Source: Dethiobacter alkaliphilus
Lineage (GTDB): Bacteria > Bacillota > Dethiobacteria > DTU022 > UBA8154
DNA: 55,802 bases
Reading direction: 5' to 3'
NCBI GenBank assembly: GCA_016841605.1
Contig: JAENYV010000020.1
Span: 1-55,802 of the forward strand
Below are positions 42,377 through 50,967 of the stretch, one piece after another (position 1 is the first letter of the stretch; every line of letters starts with the position of its first letter). The notes beneath the pieces are model-generated. The model saw nothing but the letters and a program-made list of their open reading frames with translations. It searched no databases and was not told the origin of the DNA. A program made the translations under genes and the position numbers.

Positions 42377-44035
42377 ATGATAAAAAATGTAACCTTCTCA
42401 GTCTTACATCTTTTTTCCGGAATCGGCGGGGCAGCTCTCGGCTTCCAGAAATCAGCGGAGCGATGGTGGAATTTACGCGGTTCGTTCCGTACCCTTGCCG
42501 GCATAGATTGTGACCCGGAGGCATGCATTGATTTTGAAAACATTACAGGAGCAAAAGCTTATAACATGGATTTATTTTCACGAGAAGATTATCAAGCATG
42601 GCATGGGGTTGAACCGCCGAAAGAGTGGCGGGAAATAATGCCTGAAGATATTGTTAGGGCCTGCGGGGGTATCTCTCCTGATGTTGTCTTTTCAAGCCCG
42701 CCATGCAAAGGTTTTTCAGGACTCTTGCCGGAGAAGTCAGCCCGGAGCGCAAAATATACAGCATTAAATAATCTTACTATCAGAGGTTTATTCCTGGTTT
42801 TAGAAGCTTTTAAAGAGGACCTGCCAGGTATATTTCTGTTAGAAAATGTTCCCCGGATCACAAGCCGGGGTAAAAAAGAATTACATACGATAAAAGGGAT
42901 GTTTGAAAGTTTCGGTTATGCAGTTTCTAAGCCACAAAGCCATGACTGCGGGGAAATTGGGGGGCTGGGACAGATAAGAAGAAGATTCCTGTTAATAGCC
43001 AGGAACCCGGAAAAAGTTCCGGCTTTTATTTACCAGCCGCCTAAAAAGAAACGTAAAACTATTGGCGATGTAATAGGTCCCCTACCGATGCCGAACGACC
43101 AGAAAGCCGGACCTATGCACCGGCTTCCCCGCTTACATTGGAAAACCTGGGTGCGCTTGGCCCTTATTCCTGCAGGTGGTGACTGGAGGGATCTGGACAA
43201 GATAGCCCCGGAACAATACTGCTTGGAGTACGTGCCCCGGGGAGGCGGTTCTTTCGGTGTCCAGGATTGGAATAAGTCTTCCGGCACAATAACCGGAAAT
43301 GCAAAAGTGAACGGCTCAAATGCGGCAAATATTGCAGATCCAAGGATAGGCCATATTCCCAGGTACGGCGTTTATAAGGTTCAGGATTGGAACAAGGTAA
43401 GTTCCACTGTAACCGGCAGAGCTCGTGTGAACACTTCAAATGGTGCTTCGTGTCTGGCAGACCCAAGGACAGGTTTTAAAGACAGTACACATACGGCTAT
43501 TTATAGAGTTTGTAAGTGGGAAGGATCCGCCAATACAATTACGGGAGCCTATAGACCGAATAATGGAGCTATCTGTATAGATGACCCCAGGTTGAACTGC
43601 AGTCCGCGAAATGGTCTTTATGGAGTTCAGGAGTGGAATAAACCGGGATTTACAGTTACCGGCGCAAGGAACCTTCATTCCGGAACGGCTGCGGTATCCG
43701 ACCATCGCATTCCAAAGGATACGGAAAGCGGAACATGGATAATCATTTCTGATGACGGAACATGGCACAGACCTCTTACAACCTATGAACTGGCAATGCT
43801 TCAAGATTTTCCGATTTATTTACCTGATGGAAGACCGTTTCAGCTAACGGGTAATAGTGATGCAAGATGGCGGGAAAGGATAGGTAATGCGGTACCGGTG
43901 GGAGCAGCTAGGGCCATCGGGGAGACGATATTACGGGCACTGCTGCCGGCGGTAAGGGGAATGTGTCTGACGTATCAAACAAATGAGCCTGTTTGGGCTC
44001 GTAAAGCAAATATCTTTATCCAGGAATCTTACTAA
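42377..44035 (+). CDS. DNA cytosine-5 methyltransferase with repeated central region
   Basis: The start at 42377 follows TTGGAGGCAG. Motif I is VLHLFSGIGGAALGF, motif IV is SPPCKGFSG with the catalytic Cys, motif VI is ENVPR, and motif X is RIGNAVPVGAA. Between them lie four similar units of about 45 residues built on W-x3-S/A-x-T-I/V-T-G...A-D/D-P-R. A single such segment is usual near motif IX; repetition may enlarge the target-recognition region. It probably protects the element's DNA from host restriction. Length is 552. Confidence 0.85.
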   Translation: MIKNVTFSVLHLFSGIGGAALGFQKSAERWWNLRGSFRTLAGIDCDPEACIDFENITGAKAYNMDLFSREDYQAWHGVEPPKEWREIMPEDIVRACGGISPDVVFSSPPCKGFSGLLPEKSARSAKYTALNNLTIRGLFLVLEAFKEDLPGIFLLENVPRITSRGKKELHTIKGMFESFGYAVSKPQSHDCGEIGGLGQIRRRFLLIARNPEKVPAFIYQPPKKKRKTIGDVIGPLPMPNDQKAGPMHRLPRLHWKTWVRLALIPAGGDWRDLDKIAPEQYCLEYVPRGGGSFGVQDWNKSSGTITGNAKVNGSNAANIADPRIGHIPRYGVYKVQDWNKVSSTVTGRARVNTSNGASCLADPRTGFKDSTHTAIYRVCKWEGSANTITGAYRPNNGAICIDDPRLNCSPRNGLYGVQEWNKPGFTVTGARNLHSGTAAVSDHRIPKDTESGTWIIISDDGTWHRPLTTYELAMLQDFPIYLPDGRPFQLTGNSDARWRERIGNAVPVGAARAIGETILRALLPAVRGMCLTYQTNEPVWARKANIFIQESY

Positions 44036-44036
44036 T

Positions 44037-44285
44037 ATGAAACAACGAATGGTAAAGGGGCAACCGGTCCCGGCCATTATTTTGGATGATTATTCCATTC
44101 ACACTAAAAAATGTTCAGAAGCATAGCTTGGAGATGATCAGGAAGCGTTATTGAGGGACATGACCAGAGGCGGCTATGTGATCGCAAGAGGGCTGGATTG
44201 GAGAAATAAACGTTGGCGGGGCGGGAGCTACTTTGGTGCAAATGAGTTTGAAGTTGCGGTTAAAGCTTTTTGGGAGATAGCTTAG
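44037..44285 (+). pseudogene. Second W-GGSYF protein gene, interrupted by TAG
   Basis: One frame of 83 codons contains a TAG at 44124-44126. The part after it (LLRDMTRGGYVIARGLDW...RWRGGSYFGANEFEVAVKAFWE) closely resembles the C-terminal half of the protein at 39821-40030. Translation of the intact half could restart at the internal ATG of DMTRGG, but there is no ribosome binding site. Confidence 0.65.
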
Positions 44286-44314
44286 GATGCTTTAAATAGG
44301 AGAGGAGCAAAATA

Positions 44315-44863
44315 ATGTCAAACGAAAAAAAACAATTGTTCAGCATGAACGAATTAACAAAAATAATAAACAAAACTAGGGCGACTATACATATTTATAT
44401 GCGTCAAGGAATGCCTTATATGAAAAAGGGTAGAATGAATTTTTTTGATCTAGAAGAAGTGGCAAAGTGGTTAGAGCATCATAAAACTGAAGGCGAATAC
44501 ACAATAGCTTTATCTTCTGCCCAATTATTCTATCCTGAAGACCCCTTGGAGCAAATGAAATACTTGAAAAGTAATATTACCCAGCAAGCATATGCTATGG
44601 CTATGGTAAAAATAGTTGAAAATTATTTTTCAAATAATCTCTGCCCAACCTGCGGTAAATCCGAAATCAATAATAATTCAATTAAAATAATTTGTATTGA
44701 TGCACAAAAATTAGTTCAGTTTTTGCAGCGAATATCCAATTTCATAAACAAACCCAAAAGTGCAGATTATGAATGTATTGCTAATAATATTGAGCTTATT
44801 GTTTCAGAGATGTTTATTCAAGCAAAAATTCAAAGAAACATAAAAAACAAAGTAATAGACTAA
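44315..44863 (+). CDS. HTH protein (MerR/Nu1-like) of the element
   Basis: The first 60 residues are a winged-helix with a terminase-small-subunit (Nu1) or MerR character: FSMNELTKIINKTRATIHIYMRQGMPYMKKGRMNFFDLEEVAKWLE. The middle has a C-P-T-C motif and the rest is helical. GGAGAGGAGC precedes the ATG. It may be a regulator; the family is not certain. Confidence 0.6.
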   Translation: MSNEKKQLFSMNELTKIINKTRATIHIYMRQGMPYMKKGRMNFFDLEEVAKWLEHHKTEGEYTIALSSAQLFYPEDPLEQMKYLKSNITQQAYAMAMVKIVENYFSNNLCPTCGKSEINNNSIKIICIDAQKLVQFLQRISNFINKPKSADYECIANNIELIVSEMFIQAKIQRNIKNKVID

Positions 44864-44886
44864 AAATCGCTGGGGAGGTGGTAATA

Positions 44887-45060
44887 ATGTTACATCACAA
44901 ACCAGCTTATGGCACATACGCCATTTTGGATCGGGAAAGCGGGAATGTTTTTATTTTTACTACCAGCTCCAAAGTCGTAAATCATCTAAAACATTCCGGA
45001 CTGGAGCAGAGCCTGTTCAATGGCCGATGGAAGTTTGAGTTGCAGAAATTTAATAATTGA
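44887..45060 (+). CDS. Hypothetical protein, 57 residues
   Basis: The ATG at 44887 follows GGGGAGGTGGTAATA. The product (HHKPAYGTYAILDRESGNVFIFT then SLFNGRWKFELQ) is strand-rich and small. I do not recognise it. Its tight placement after the HTH gene supports a real coding sequence. Confidence 0.5.
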   Translation: MLHHKPAYGTYAILDRESGNVFIFTTSSKVVNHLKHSGLEQSLFNGRWKFELQKFNN

Positions 45061-45087
45061 CGAGACAACTTTTTCGGAGGGATATAA

Positions 45088-45417
45088 ATGGAAAAACTTT
45101 ATTCTATTTTGAAGCCTTACGATAACTGGTATAATGATAAAGGGGACGAAAAAAATTTAGAGGCAAAAAAGGCCCTGAAGGATTTTTACCAGGAATTGAA
45201 GAAGTTAAAGCCTTCTATAAAGTATGAAAAGAACGTGCAGCATTTATCATATATCCCCTATCTTATTAGAATTAAAAAGGCTCTTGATGGAAAGAAGTAT
45301 ATGAGAGCGTGCAATGAACTTATTTCTCTAATGCATTACGAACCTTTTTTTCAGGGGAGGATTTATTACAACACCCTCAATCTCTTGGAGAAAGAGGTGA
45401 TGAAGAATTATGCTTAA
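45088..45417 (+). CDS. Hypothetical helical protein, 109 residues
   Basis: The protein is Lys-rich and helical (KALKDFYQELKKLKPSIKYEKNVQHL; IRIKKALDGKKYMRACNELISL). It overlaps the following DUF6710-like gene by eight bases, so they form a coupled pair. TTCGGAGGGATATAA lies before the ATG. Its function is unknown. Confidence 0.55.
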   Translation: MEKLYSILKPYDNWYNDKGDEKNLEAKKALKDFYQELKKLKPSIKYEKNVQHLSYIPYLIRIKKALDGKKYMRACNELISLMHYEPFFQGRIYYNTLNLLEKEVMKNYA

Positions 45418-46099
45418 AAAGATAGTAAAAAGGAAAGTTATTTTGGATAAAATAGAGCGAGCCTACGGGTTTAAACATGCCCTTGAGTTTACCCACCAGG
45501 CCCTAGAAGCCGAAAAGACGAAAGAAGATAAAATCCTTATACTGGATTTTATGCTCGACGTGATTAAGAGAGACCTAAAATACGATTTTCTCACGGATAT
45601 CTTTTATAGGGAAGAATATTTTGATAGAGGGAGGAAGATTCGCCTTCCTTTCCCATATTCTTATTATGACGAAACTGAGCAAAAGATATCAATTTTTGAA
45701 AGGAAAATCGGGACAAAAAAAGTAGATCTATCCGAAGAATGTGTTCTGGTTTTTCCATGGCATAGAAAAAGAATAAGAGAAAATATTAAAAACATTGGGA
45801 GTAAAGAATTTATATACGACAAATATAATCATTTTGCTTACTATTTTTCGCCGGTGGGGATATGTTTCGTATATAATGGGATGCATTCGACAACCGCAGG
45901 GATAGGATTTAAAAAAGGATTTATCGAAGCTTCCGAATACGACATGACGGGACCTTTGGGACACGTCTATACGGACGGGTTATACTGGTATAACAGCCAC
46001 AACAACTTAAAGCTGAAAGATGGACTGCTTGATTTTCGTATAGGAATTATTTTTGAGCTATTGAAATTAAAATATCAAATAGAGGAGGGACTTAAATGA
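45410..46099 (+). CDS. DUF6710-like protein
   Basis: The 229-residue product ends with CFVYNGMHSTTAGIGFKKGFIEA, EYDMTGPLGHVYTDGLYWYNSH, a pattern I associate with DUF6710, preceded by VLVFPWHRKRIRENI and KYNHFAYYFSPVG. Conserved His, Asp and Tyr residues give it an enzyme-like look, but no reaction can be assigned. With the preceding coupled gene it forms a two-gene cargo unit at the right end of the plasmid-like block. Confidence 0.5.
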   Translation: MLKKIVKRKVILDKIERAYGFKHALEFTHQALEAEKTKEDKILILDFMLDVIKRDLKYDFLTDIFYREEYFDRGRKIRLPFPYSYYDETEQKISIFERKIGTKKVDLSEECVLVFPWHRKRIRENIKNIGSKEFIYDKYNHFAYYFSPVGICFVYNGMHSTTAGIGFKKGFIEASEYDMTGPLGHVYTDGLYWYNSHNNLKLKDGLLDFRIGIIFELLKLKYQIEEGLK

Positions 46100-46192
46100 G
46101 CACTGTCAATGGCAATTTTTTATTTCTCCATTTTTGGTAGTTTGATATTCTCCAGCCCGAGCAGTGTTTAGGACAAGGTCACCCCTTTGGAT

Positions 46193-46353
46193 GCTGAATA
46201 ATCACCCGTGTAAATGGTAATAATCTCCATATAAAAGAATAAATGGATGTTATAAAGTGAAAAAATCAAAGAACATACTCACGGACAAAGAAATGGAGCT
46301 GGTAAGTCTGCTGATGCAAGATTGCCAAAGCACGGGTGATTATTCAGCCTCAT
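46193..46353. mobile_element. IS256-like transposase scar between 18-base inverted repeats
   Basis: GCTGAATAATCACCCGTG (46193-46210) and its exact complement (46331-46348) enclose 120 bases. A GTG frame at 46258 reads KKSKNILTDKEMELVSLLMQ then DCQSTGD, which resembles the first 30 residues of an IS256-type transposase, and is closed by the right repeat. All catalytic parts are missing. Confidence 0.45.
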
Positions 46354-46386
46354 GAAAAGCGTGGGAAATAAGCTATAACATTATCT

Positions 46387-46731
46387 TTATTTTGCCAGTT
46401 TATAAAGCGCATATTGATTTAATGAAACCCCTTCTTTTTCTGCTTCTATTGATAATCTCATATGCAGGGATTTTGGAAGCCTTACTATAAACTTACCGCT
46501 AAAATCGTCTTGAACTACAGGGCGAGGAACTTCCAAGTTGTTTTCGATTTTTGTCTCAATATATCCCTCAAGGGCCTCTTTTAGGTTATTATATAGTTCT
46601 TCAAGTGTATCTCCTGTACTTTGGCAACCGTCAATCTCCATTATTCTGCCGTAAAAATAATGTCCACTTTCATCGTCCATTTCTTGAATAATTCTTGTGT
46701 AGGGTAATTTAAGATATTCTTCTGCTTTCAT
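46387..46731 (-). CDS. hicB: HicB-type antitoxin, no HicA visible
   Basis: The N-terminal half is the partial RNase-H fold of HicB (GHYFYGRIMEIDGCQSTGDTLEELYNNLKEALEGYI), and the end is an RHH DNA-binding unit (FIVRLPKSLHMRLSIEAEKEGVSLNQYALYKLAK). A HicA gene is normally adjacent, but neither side contains one; upstream only a 40-codon stretch ending LPLQWLATTGS is open. It may be an orphan regulator or what remains of a module. Confidence 0.8.
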   Translation of the reverse strand: MKAEEYLKLPYTRIIQEMDDESGHYFYGRIMEIDGCQSTGDTLEELYNNLKEALEGYIETKIENNLEVPRPVVQDDFSGKFIVRLPKSLHMRLSIEAEKEGVSLNQYALYKLAK

Positions 46732-46867
46732 TATGCAACAACTCCTTTAGGATCCAGTCGTAGCTAACCATTGCAGAGGCAATCCTTTTTTAGGTAAGGT
46801 AAAAGGCGCTAATTCCTCAGTGCCTTCATACTGATTACTATCAATGTTTGCAGCTTTTCCGGTTACT

Positions 46868-47155
46868 TCATTTTAATGTAATCTGTACCTCTTTCCCTAG
46901 GGAGCGAGCAACCTTAGACAAAAAGTCAAGGGACGGATTGTACGTTCCGCTTTCCAGACGGCTAATATTGGATTTTTGAGTTCCAACTCGAAACGCCAAT
47001 TCTTCCTGGGTGATATTTTGAATTGTTCGCGCTTCAATAATCTGTGAAATTACGTCATAGCGCGGTTTGAGTTTTTCGTATTCTGTTTTGAATTCTTCAT
47101 CTTTCATTAAAAGATCTTTTACTTCGGAAAACTTCGCTCCTGCTTTACTCACCAT
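46868..47155 (-). CDS. higA: XRE-type antitoxin of a HigBA-like pair
   Basis: From the ATG at 47155 the 95-residue protein has an N-terminal toxin-contact region and a C-terminal helix-turn-helix (ITQEELAFRVGTQKSNISRLESGTYNPSLDFLSKVARSL). It begins inside the toxin gene's end (11-base overlap). A longer frame to 47305 is just the antisense-free extension through the toxin gene and is not used. Confidence 0.85.
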   Translation of the reverse strand: MVSKAGAKFSEVKDLLMKDEEFKTEYEKLKPRYDVISQIIEARTIQNITQEELAFRVGTQKSNISRLESGTYNPSLDFLSKVARSLGKEVQITLK

Positions 47156-47510
47156 TGCACCTTCTTTCATAATCTTCTTTATAACGCAGTGCCCGCTCAA
47201 GTTCTTTTTGCGGCGTCTTTTCGGTTTTTTTAGTAAAACCGTGAAGCAGCACAAAAGTCTTCTGGCGGTATGCAAAATAAAATATCCTGCTGATGCCAGA
47301 CGCAAATTTGACTCTCAACTCAAAAAGCCCTTTGTATTGCGCACCCTTTATGGGTTTTACGTAAGGTCCTCTTAATTTATGCCCATGCTTTTCAAGCAGT
47401 TCTATTTCATTAAAGGCTTTCGCCCGCAGTTTTGCCTCTAACGAAAGCAAATAATCAAGGACAGGAATATTTCCGTTTTCCTTTTTATAGTATTCTACTT
47501 CCCACTCCAT
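47145..47510 (-). CDS. higB: HigB/Gp49-like toxin
   Basis: From ATG 47510 (GAAGAGGTGTATC upstream) the protein reads VEYYKKENGNIPVLDYL, LRGPYVKPIKGAQYKGLFELRVKF and FVLLHGFTKKTEKTPQKELERAL, the Gp49-type RelE toxin pattern. It is related to, but clearly different from, the toxin at 40194. The promoter area contains the palindrome-like GTTATCATATACGATAAC, a probable autoregulatory operator. Confidence 0.9.
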   Translation of the reverse strand: MEWEVEYYKKENGNIPVLDYLLSLEAKLRAKAFNEIELLEKHGHKLRGPYVKPIKGAQYKGLFELRVKFASGISRIFYFAYRQKTFVLLHGFTKKTEKTPQKELERALRYKEDYERRCNGE

Positions 47511-47525
47511 GATACACCTCTTCAC

Positions 47526-47550
47526 TACCATGTTATCATATACGATAACA
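47526..47550. promoter_or_regulatory. Palindromic operator of the second HigBA pair
   Basis: TGTTATC and GATAACA face each other around ATATAC within about 20 bases, directly upstream of the toxin start and its GAGGTG. Such palindromes are typical operators for the XRE antitoxin. Confidence 0.5.
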
Positions 47551-47811
47551 TAATTCAAGGGGCTTGACTTCTTTATAAGGATAAAATCTTTTTTCTCATT
47601 TTCTTATATACATATTAAGCTTCTTCCAGGACTTATATTTAGCCCCTGGATACCACGATGCACCGGAATAAATGAGTACTTGTGGCGTTAGTTATTTGCC
47701 ATAGGTGCTTAGGCGACTGTCCCGGATTGCGAGGGCAAACTGCTTCATGATATGGGTTTAACACCCTGCTAAAGTTGGTTCAATAGGCCCTACCTGCGAA
47801 ATATGTGGTGC

Positions 47812-48168
47812 TTAGTACTTCTTATTTTTACGTTCCTTAAAATCTCTTATACCAAGGTAGAAGCAATATATACCTCCAACAATACCCGGCACGATCATGA
47901 GATAATAAAAAGTAGCCAATGGATGTATTTTAAACGGATTATAATAATAGCCCAACAAACTTAGGATTGTAGTAATGAATAATGATATTTGATAAGCAAA
48001 AAAACCTAACAATGCTCGGTGGTCATTCTTCAAGAACAAAATCAGATTTAACCACACCGGTAAATAAACTTCTTTCTGTTTTATACCATTATCATTTCTT
48101 ACACCAACGATTCCCCCCAACCACAATACAACAAAATATATTATAATTACATCAATATTATTGTTCAC
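47812..48168 (-). CDS. Small membrane protein, unknown function
   Basis: The 118-residue protein has three hydrophobic helices (VIIIYFVVLWLGGIVGV; LGFFAYQISLFITTILSLLGYYY; YYLMIVPGIVGGIYCFYLGI) and a basic tail. No family is recognised. It stands alone, and the flanking regions are AT-rich and gene-free. Confidence 0.55.
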   Translation of the reverse strand: MNNNIDVIIIYFVVLWLGGIVGVRNDNGIKQKEVYLPVWLNLILFLKNDHRALLGFFAYQISLFITTILSLLGYYYNPFKIHPLATFYYLMIVPGIVGGIYCFYLGIRDFKERKNKKY

Positions 48169-48747
48169 AATTCACTCACCTTCGAAATTATTCTTGAAAC
48201 CTTAAATTAACATAATTAATACGAGTAGGTGTATGAATAATTGTTATAATCGTAATAGTTGTAATAACTGTTTAAAATAAATAACTATTGTAATTATACT
48301 GAATTAAAACTATAATTTGTAAGGTAAGAATCGTAGCTGTTATAGCTGCTATAATAATAGGACATTATTGAGGGAATATTGGAAATAACTGTTGCTACAG
48401 TTGTTCTTGTTATACCCATTAATTACCTTGTTCTTTGGTGTGAATCTTGTCATAATAAGCAGCGCTTCATCAGAAATTGTTCTGACAGGGGGTTTGCGAT
48501 ATATTCATATCTTCATTATAACTTATTTTTTCCGGTTCGTGTCTCAGCACTTGGGAGCATTATACTTAACGCCCTGCTCAGTTCGAAATATCGTTCCGTC
48601 AAGAAGCGTCTCATAGTAGCATTTTCTAAATGTACGAAAGTTCCAACTTTTAGACAGAGGACCATAACGCTTTCTAAAGATTTAAATTGTCTTTTAGCAA
48701 TGTCTAAATGTTAGTCTAATATTATCTGTGCAGAAGATATAAATCTT
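48169..48747. other. AT-rich region without a convincing gene
   Basis: 48190-48370 is very AT-rich with many TAAT/ATTA words and short TGTAATAACTGTT-like repeats. From 48560 to 48710 three TCTAAA-type words recur. No frame has both a start signal and protein-like content. A promoter region or a decayed gene is possible. Confidence 0.3.
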
Positions 48748-48787
48748 ATAGACAGGGCATTTCCCTTGGGGGAGATGCCCTGTCTAT
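48748..48787. terminator. Strong bidirectional hairpin
   Basis: ATAGACAGGGCAT (48748-48760) pairs perfectly with ATGCCCTGTCTAT (48775-48787), with an inner TCCC/GGGA extension. It lies between the gene-free region and the radical SAM operon and would stop transcripts from either side. Confidence 0.75.
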
Positions 48788-48938
48788 TCTATAAAAAATT
48801 TGTAAATGAGAGGAGAAGACATATCGTGAAAATAGGCAGTTAGAGAAGTCCCTGTACCCGTCCCCATTGCTCTTTGTCAATAATGGTTAGATGGGTATTC
48901 TTAAACAGTTTCATTTTTCCTTAGTGTATCCACCATTG

Positions 48939-50276
48939 TCATTTTACACGGTAAGAGATTTGTGCCGCCAGCCGCCCCATCGCCCTCCTCGGGATAACTC
49001 GTGTCAGTGCCGAGGTAATCCACCCAAATTTACGATAAAATAAGTTGAACAAAAGGTATGGTCTTCGTTGTGCCCTATGCTCCGGCATACGGCGCCATAT
49101 GTTGTGGAAGGAATAAAACTTCCGGTATATCCAAAGGTAGCCCTCGTATAGTTCCTCTGCTGTCATTCCCTTCGGTTTATACACCACATACGATGTATTG
49201 TACTTGGACAGCCCATAGTCGGTTATCCGCCCTTCTCCCTTCATCCAGCGATAGAGCTTTGTGCCGGGGTATGGAGTAAGGATATGAGAAGTCAGCGTCT
49301 CAATTTTATTTTTTACCAGCCAGTCGAGAGTCCGTCGAAAAACATCCGGTTCATCTCCGTCCAGACCAAATACCATGCTGGCATTAATCATAATACCCCG
49401 GCTGTGAATTTCTGTGACAAGCCTTACATATTTTTCAAAGCGATTATCCTTGCTTACTCCTTGTAAAGACGAGTTGTTGATTGATTCAAAGCCGATAAAA
49501 AGGCTTTGACAGCCTGTCTTTGTCATCAGGTCCAGCAAGTCGGGGTGGTCGGCAATTTTTGTGGTAACGGCGGCGCTCCATTTTAAATTCATCCCGCGCA
49601 AGTAGCCAAGCAATTCGCGGGTATAGGACGGCACTCCGATAAAATTGTCGTCAATAAATAGCACGTGCCGGGTTCCAAGCGATTTAATATCTCTGAGCAC
49701 ATCCTTTATCGGACGCTGAATATAAATTCTGTTTTGGCAACTATTGTAGCAAAAGTCACATCTGTTTGGGCAACCGCGGCTGGTGGTAATGACGTTCGAG
49801 TAGAGATATCGGCTTTTATCAATTTTACTGTAAGCCGGGGACACAATCTCATCTCCTCGAAAATCTACCATGTCATGGTATACCTGCCGAAGCCTGCCCT
49901 GTGCCGCGTCCTCTATTATGCGTGCCCACACACGCTCGGCAGCTCCAATACAAACAGCGTCAAAATGCTGAATGCACTCATCAGGGCTACACGTGACATG
50001 TATTCCGCCCGCTATAACTGGAATTCCAAGCCGACGGAATTGTTCCGCAATTTTTATGGCCTTTGGCATTACATCCAAGGTTATCGTAATGCCAACCAGA
50101 TCCGCGCCGCAGTTATAATCTATTTCCTCGATATTTTCATTGAACATGTTCACTTCATGTTCTCCAGGTGTAAGGCTCATCAAAGTAAGTAGGGCCAGTG
50201 ATGGGGCCATGCGGGTTTTGAGGTCGGTGTCCATGGGCCGTTTATTCATTTTGGGCTGTATCAGGAGGATTTTCAT
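48939..50276 (-). CDS. B12-binding-domain radical SAM protein
   Basis: The first 130 residues are a cobalamin-binding-like fold (MKILLIQPK, LALLTLMSLTPGEHEV, ADLVGITITL, PVIAGGIHVT). C169-x3-C173-x2-C176 in RGCPNRCDFCY binds the 4Fe-4S cluster, and the TIM-barrel follows (HVLFIDDNFIG, SLFIGFESIN). The C-terminal region has a Y-x2-F-Y helical end. Such enzymes methylate or rearrange unactivated carbons in lipids and natural products. The substrate is unknown. It is the last gene of an XRE - membrane protein - radical SAM operon; the start chosen has TGGAGAT upstream. Confidence 0.85.
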   Translation of the reverse strand: MKILLIQPKMNKRPMDTDLKTRMAPSLALLTLMSLTPGEHEVNMFNENIEEIDYNCGADLVGITITLDVMPKAIKIAEQFRRLGIPVIAGGIHVTCSPDECIQHFDAVCIGAAERVWARIIEDAAQGRLRQVYHDMVDFRGDEIVSPAYSKIDKSRYLYSNVITTSRGCPNRCDFCYNSCQNRIYIQRPIKDVLRDIKSLGTRHVLFIDDNFIGVPSYTRELLGYLRGMNLKWSAAVTTKIADHPDLLDLMTKTGCQSLFIGFESINNSSLQGVSKDNRFEKYVRLVTEIHSRGIMINASMVFGLDGDEPDVFRRTLDWLVKNKIETLTSHILTPYPGTKLYRWMKGEGRITDYGLSKYNTSYVVYKPKGMTAEELYEGYLWIYRKFYSFHNIWRRMPEHRAQRRPYLLFNLFYRKFGWITSALTRVIPRRAMGRLAAQISYRVK

Positions 50277-50280
50277 AGTT

Positions 50281-50745
50281 CTATCTCCATCTACATACGA
50301 ACACATACACCAGGTCTGCAAGTACCACCGTCGTCCAGTTTATAACAATGAAAAGCGTAAACTTTTCCACAATGCCGTTGGGATCACTCAATATCATAAG
50401 GTAAAATACGGCAATGGCGATAAGTGTAAGTATCGCGGCTACCACAAGGCACTGGATAAGGTTGGCAGTGTGGTATTCATCATATGGGCGACGGCGAATA
50501 AGCAGCATAAGCACAACCAGTATAGTTATTACAATCAATGCAAAGGCAATGTAAGCGTGATGCCCTGAAGCAAGAAAACTGCTCCAGCCAGTCCAAAACG
50601 GATAAATTCTTGCTGCCCGGCTGTAATATAACAGGCTTTTAAACTCAATATGGCAGGAAGTGATGATAAAGATAAGGCCGTAGAAGGCGGTAAACAAGCT
50701 TATGCAAACCGCATTGACTGCAGGGTTTTTGAGAATACCCTTCAT
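50281..50745 (-). CDS. Four-helix membrane protein of the radical SAM operon
   Basis: The 154 residues contain four hydrophobic helices: AVCISLFTAFYGLIFIITSC, AYIAFALIVITILVVLMLLI, IQCLVVAAILTLIAIAVFYLMIL and TLFIVINWTTVVLADLVYVFV. It overlaps the XRE gene by four bases and ends four bases before the radical SAM start, so the three are one transcript. It is not recognised. It could be a membrane partner or a producer of the lipid substrate. Confidence 0.6.
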   Translation of the reverse strand: MKGILKNPAVNAVCISLFTAFYGLIFIITSCHIEFKSLLYYSRAARIYPFWTGWSSFLASGHHAYIAFALIVITILVVLMLLIRRRPYDEYHTANLIQCLVVAAILTLIAIAVFYLMILSDPNGIVEKFTLFIVINWTTVVLADLVYVFVCRWR

Positions 50746-50948
50746 TTCCTATCCTCCTCTTTAAACAGAAACAGCACCTCAATTGATACACTAAAAAATT
50801 GCGACAGATCATACGCAAGCCAGATCGACGGATCAAACTTACCTGTTTCTATCGCGTTGATCGCCTGGCGTGAAACTCCCACGTGCTCTCCCAGTTCTTT
50901 TTGGGTCAATCCATACTCTTCCCGAAAACGCTTTACATTGTTTTGCAC
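50742..50948 (-). CDS. Small XRE repressor (YozG-like)
   Basis: The 68-residue protein is one helix-turn-helix (LTQKELGEHVGVSRQAINAIETGKFDPS), of the type that often heads operons with integral membrane proteins. GTG 50948 is the start, preceded by GCAGGGGGCAATACC. The operator repeat just upstream makes autoregulation likely. Confidence 0.85.
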   Translation of the reverse strand: MQNNVKRFREEYGLTQKELGEHVGVSRQAINAIETGKFDPSIWLAYDLSQFFSVSIEVLFLFKEEDRK

Positions 50949-50967
50949 GGTATTGCCCCCTGCAAAT

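Noticed and set aside
48379-48714. Frame of 111 codons in the AT-rich gap
   Set aside because: Hydrophobic and cysteine-rich by chance, overlapping alternative frames of equal quality, no start signal.
49058-50568. Plus-strand frames opposite the radical SAM operon
   Set aside because: They are antisense shadows; the minus-strand genes have motifs, ribosome binding sites and a promoter.
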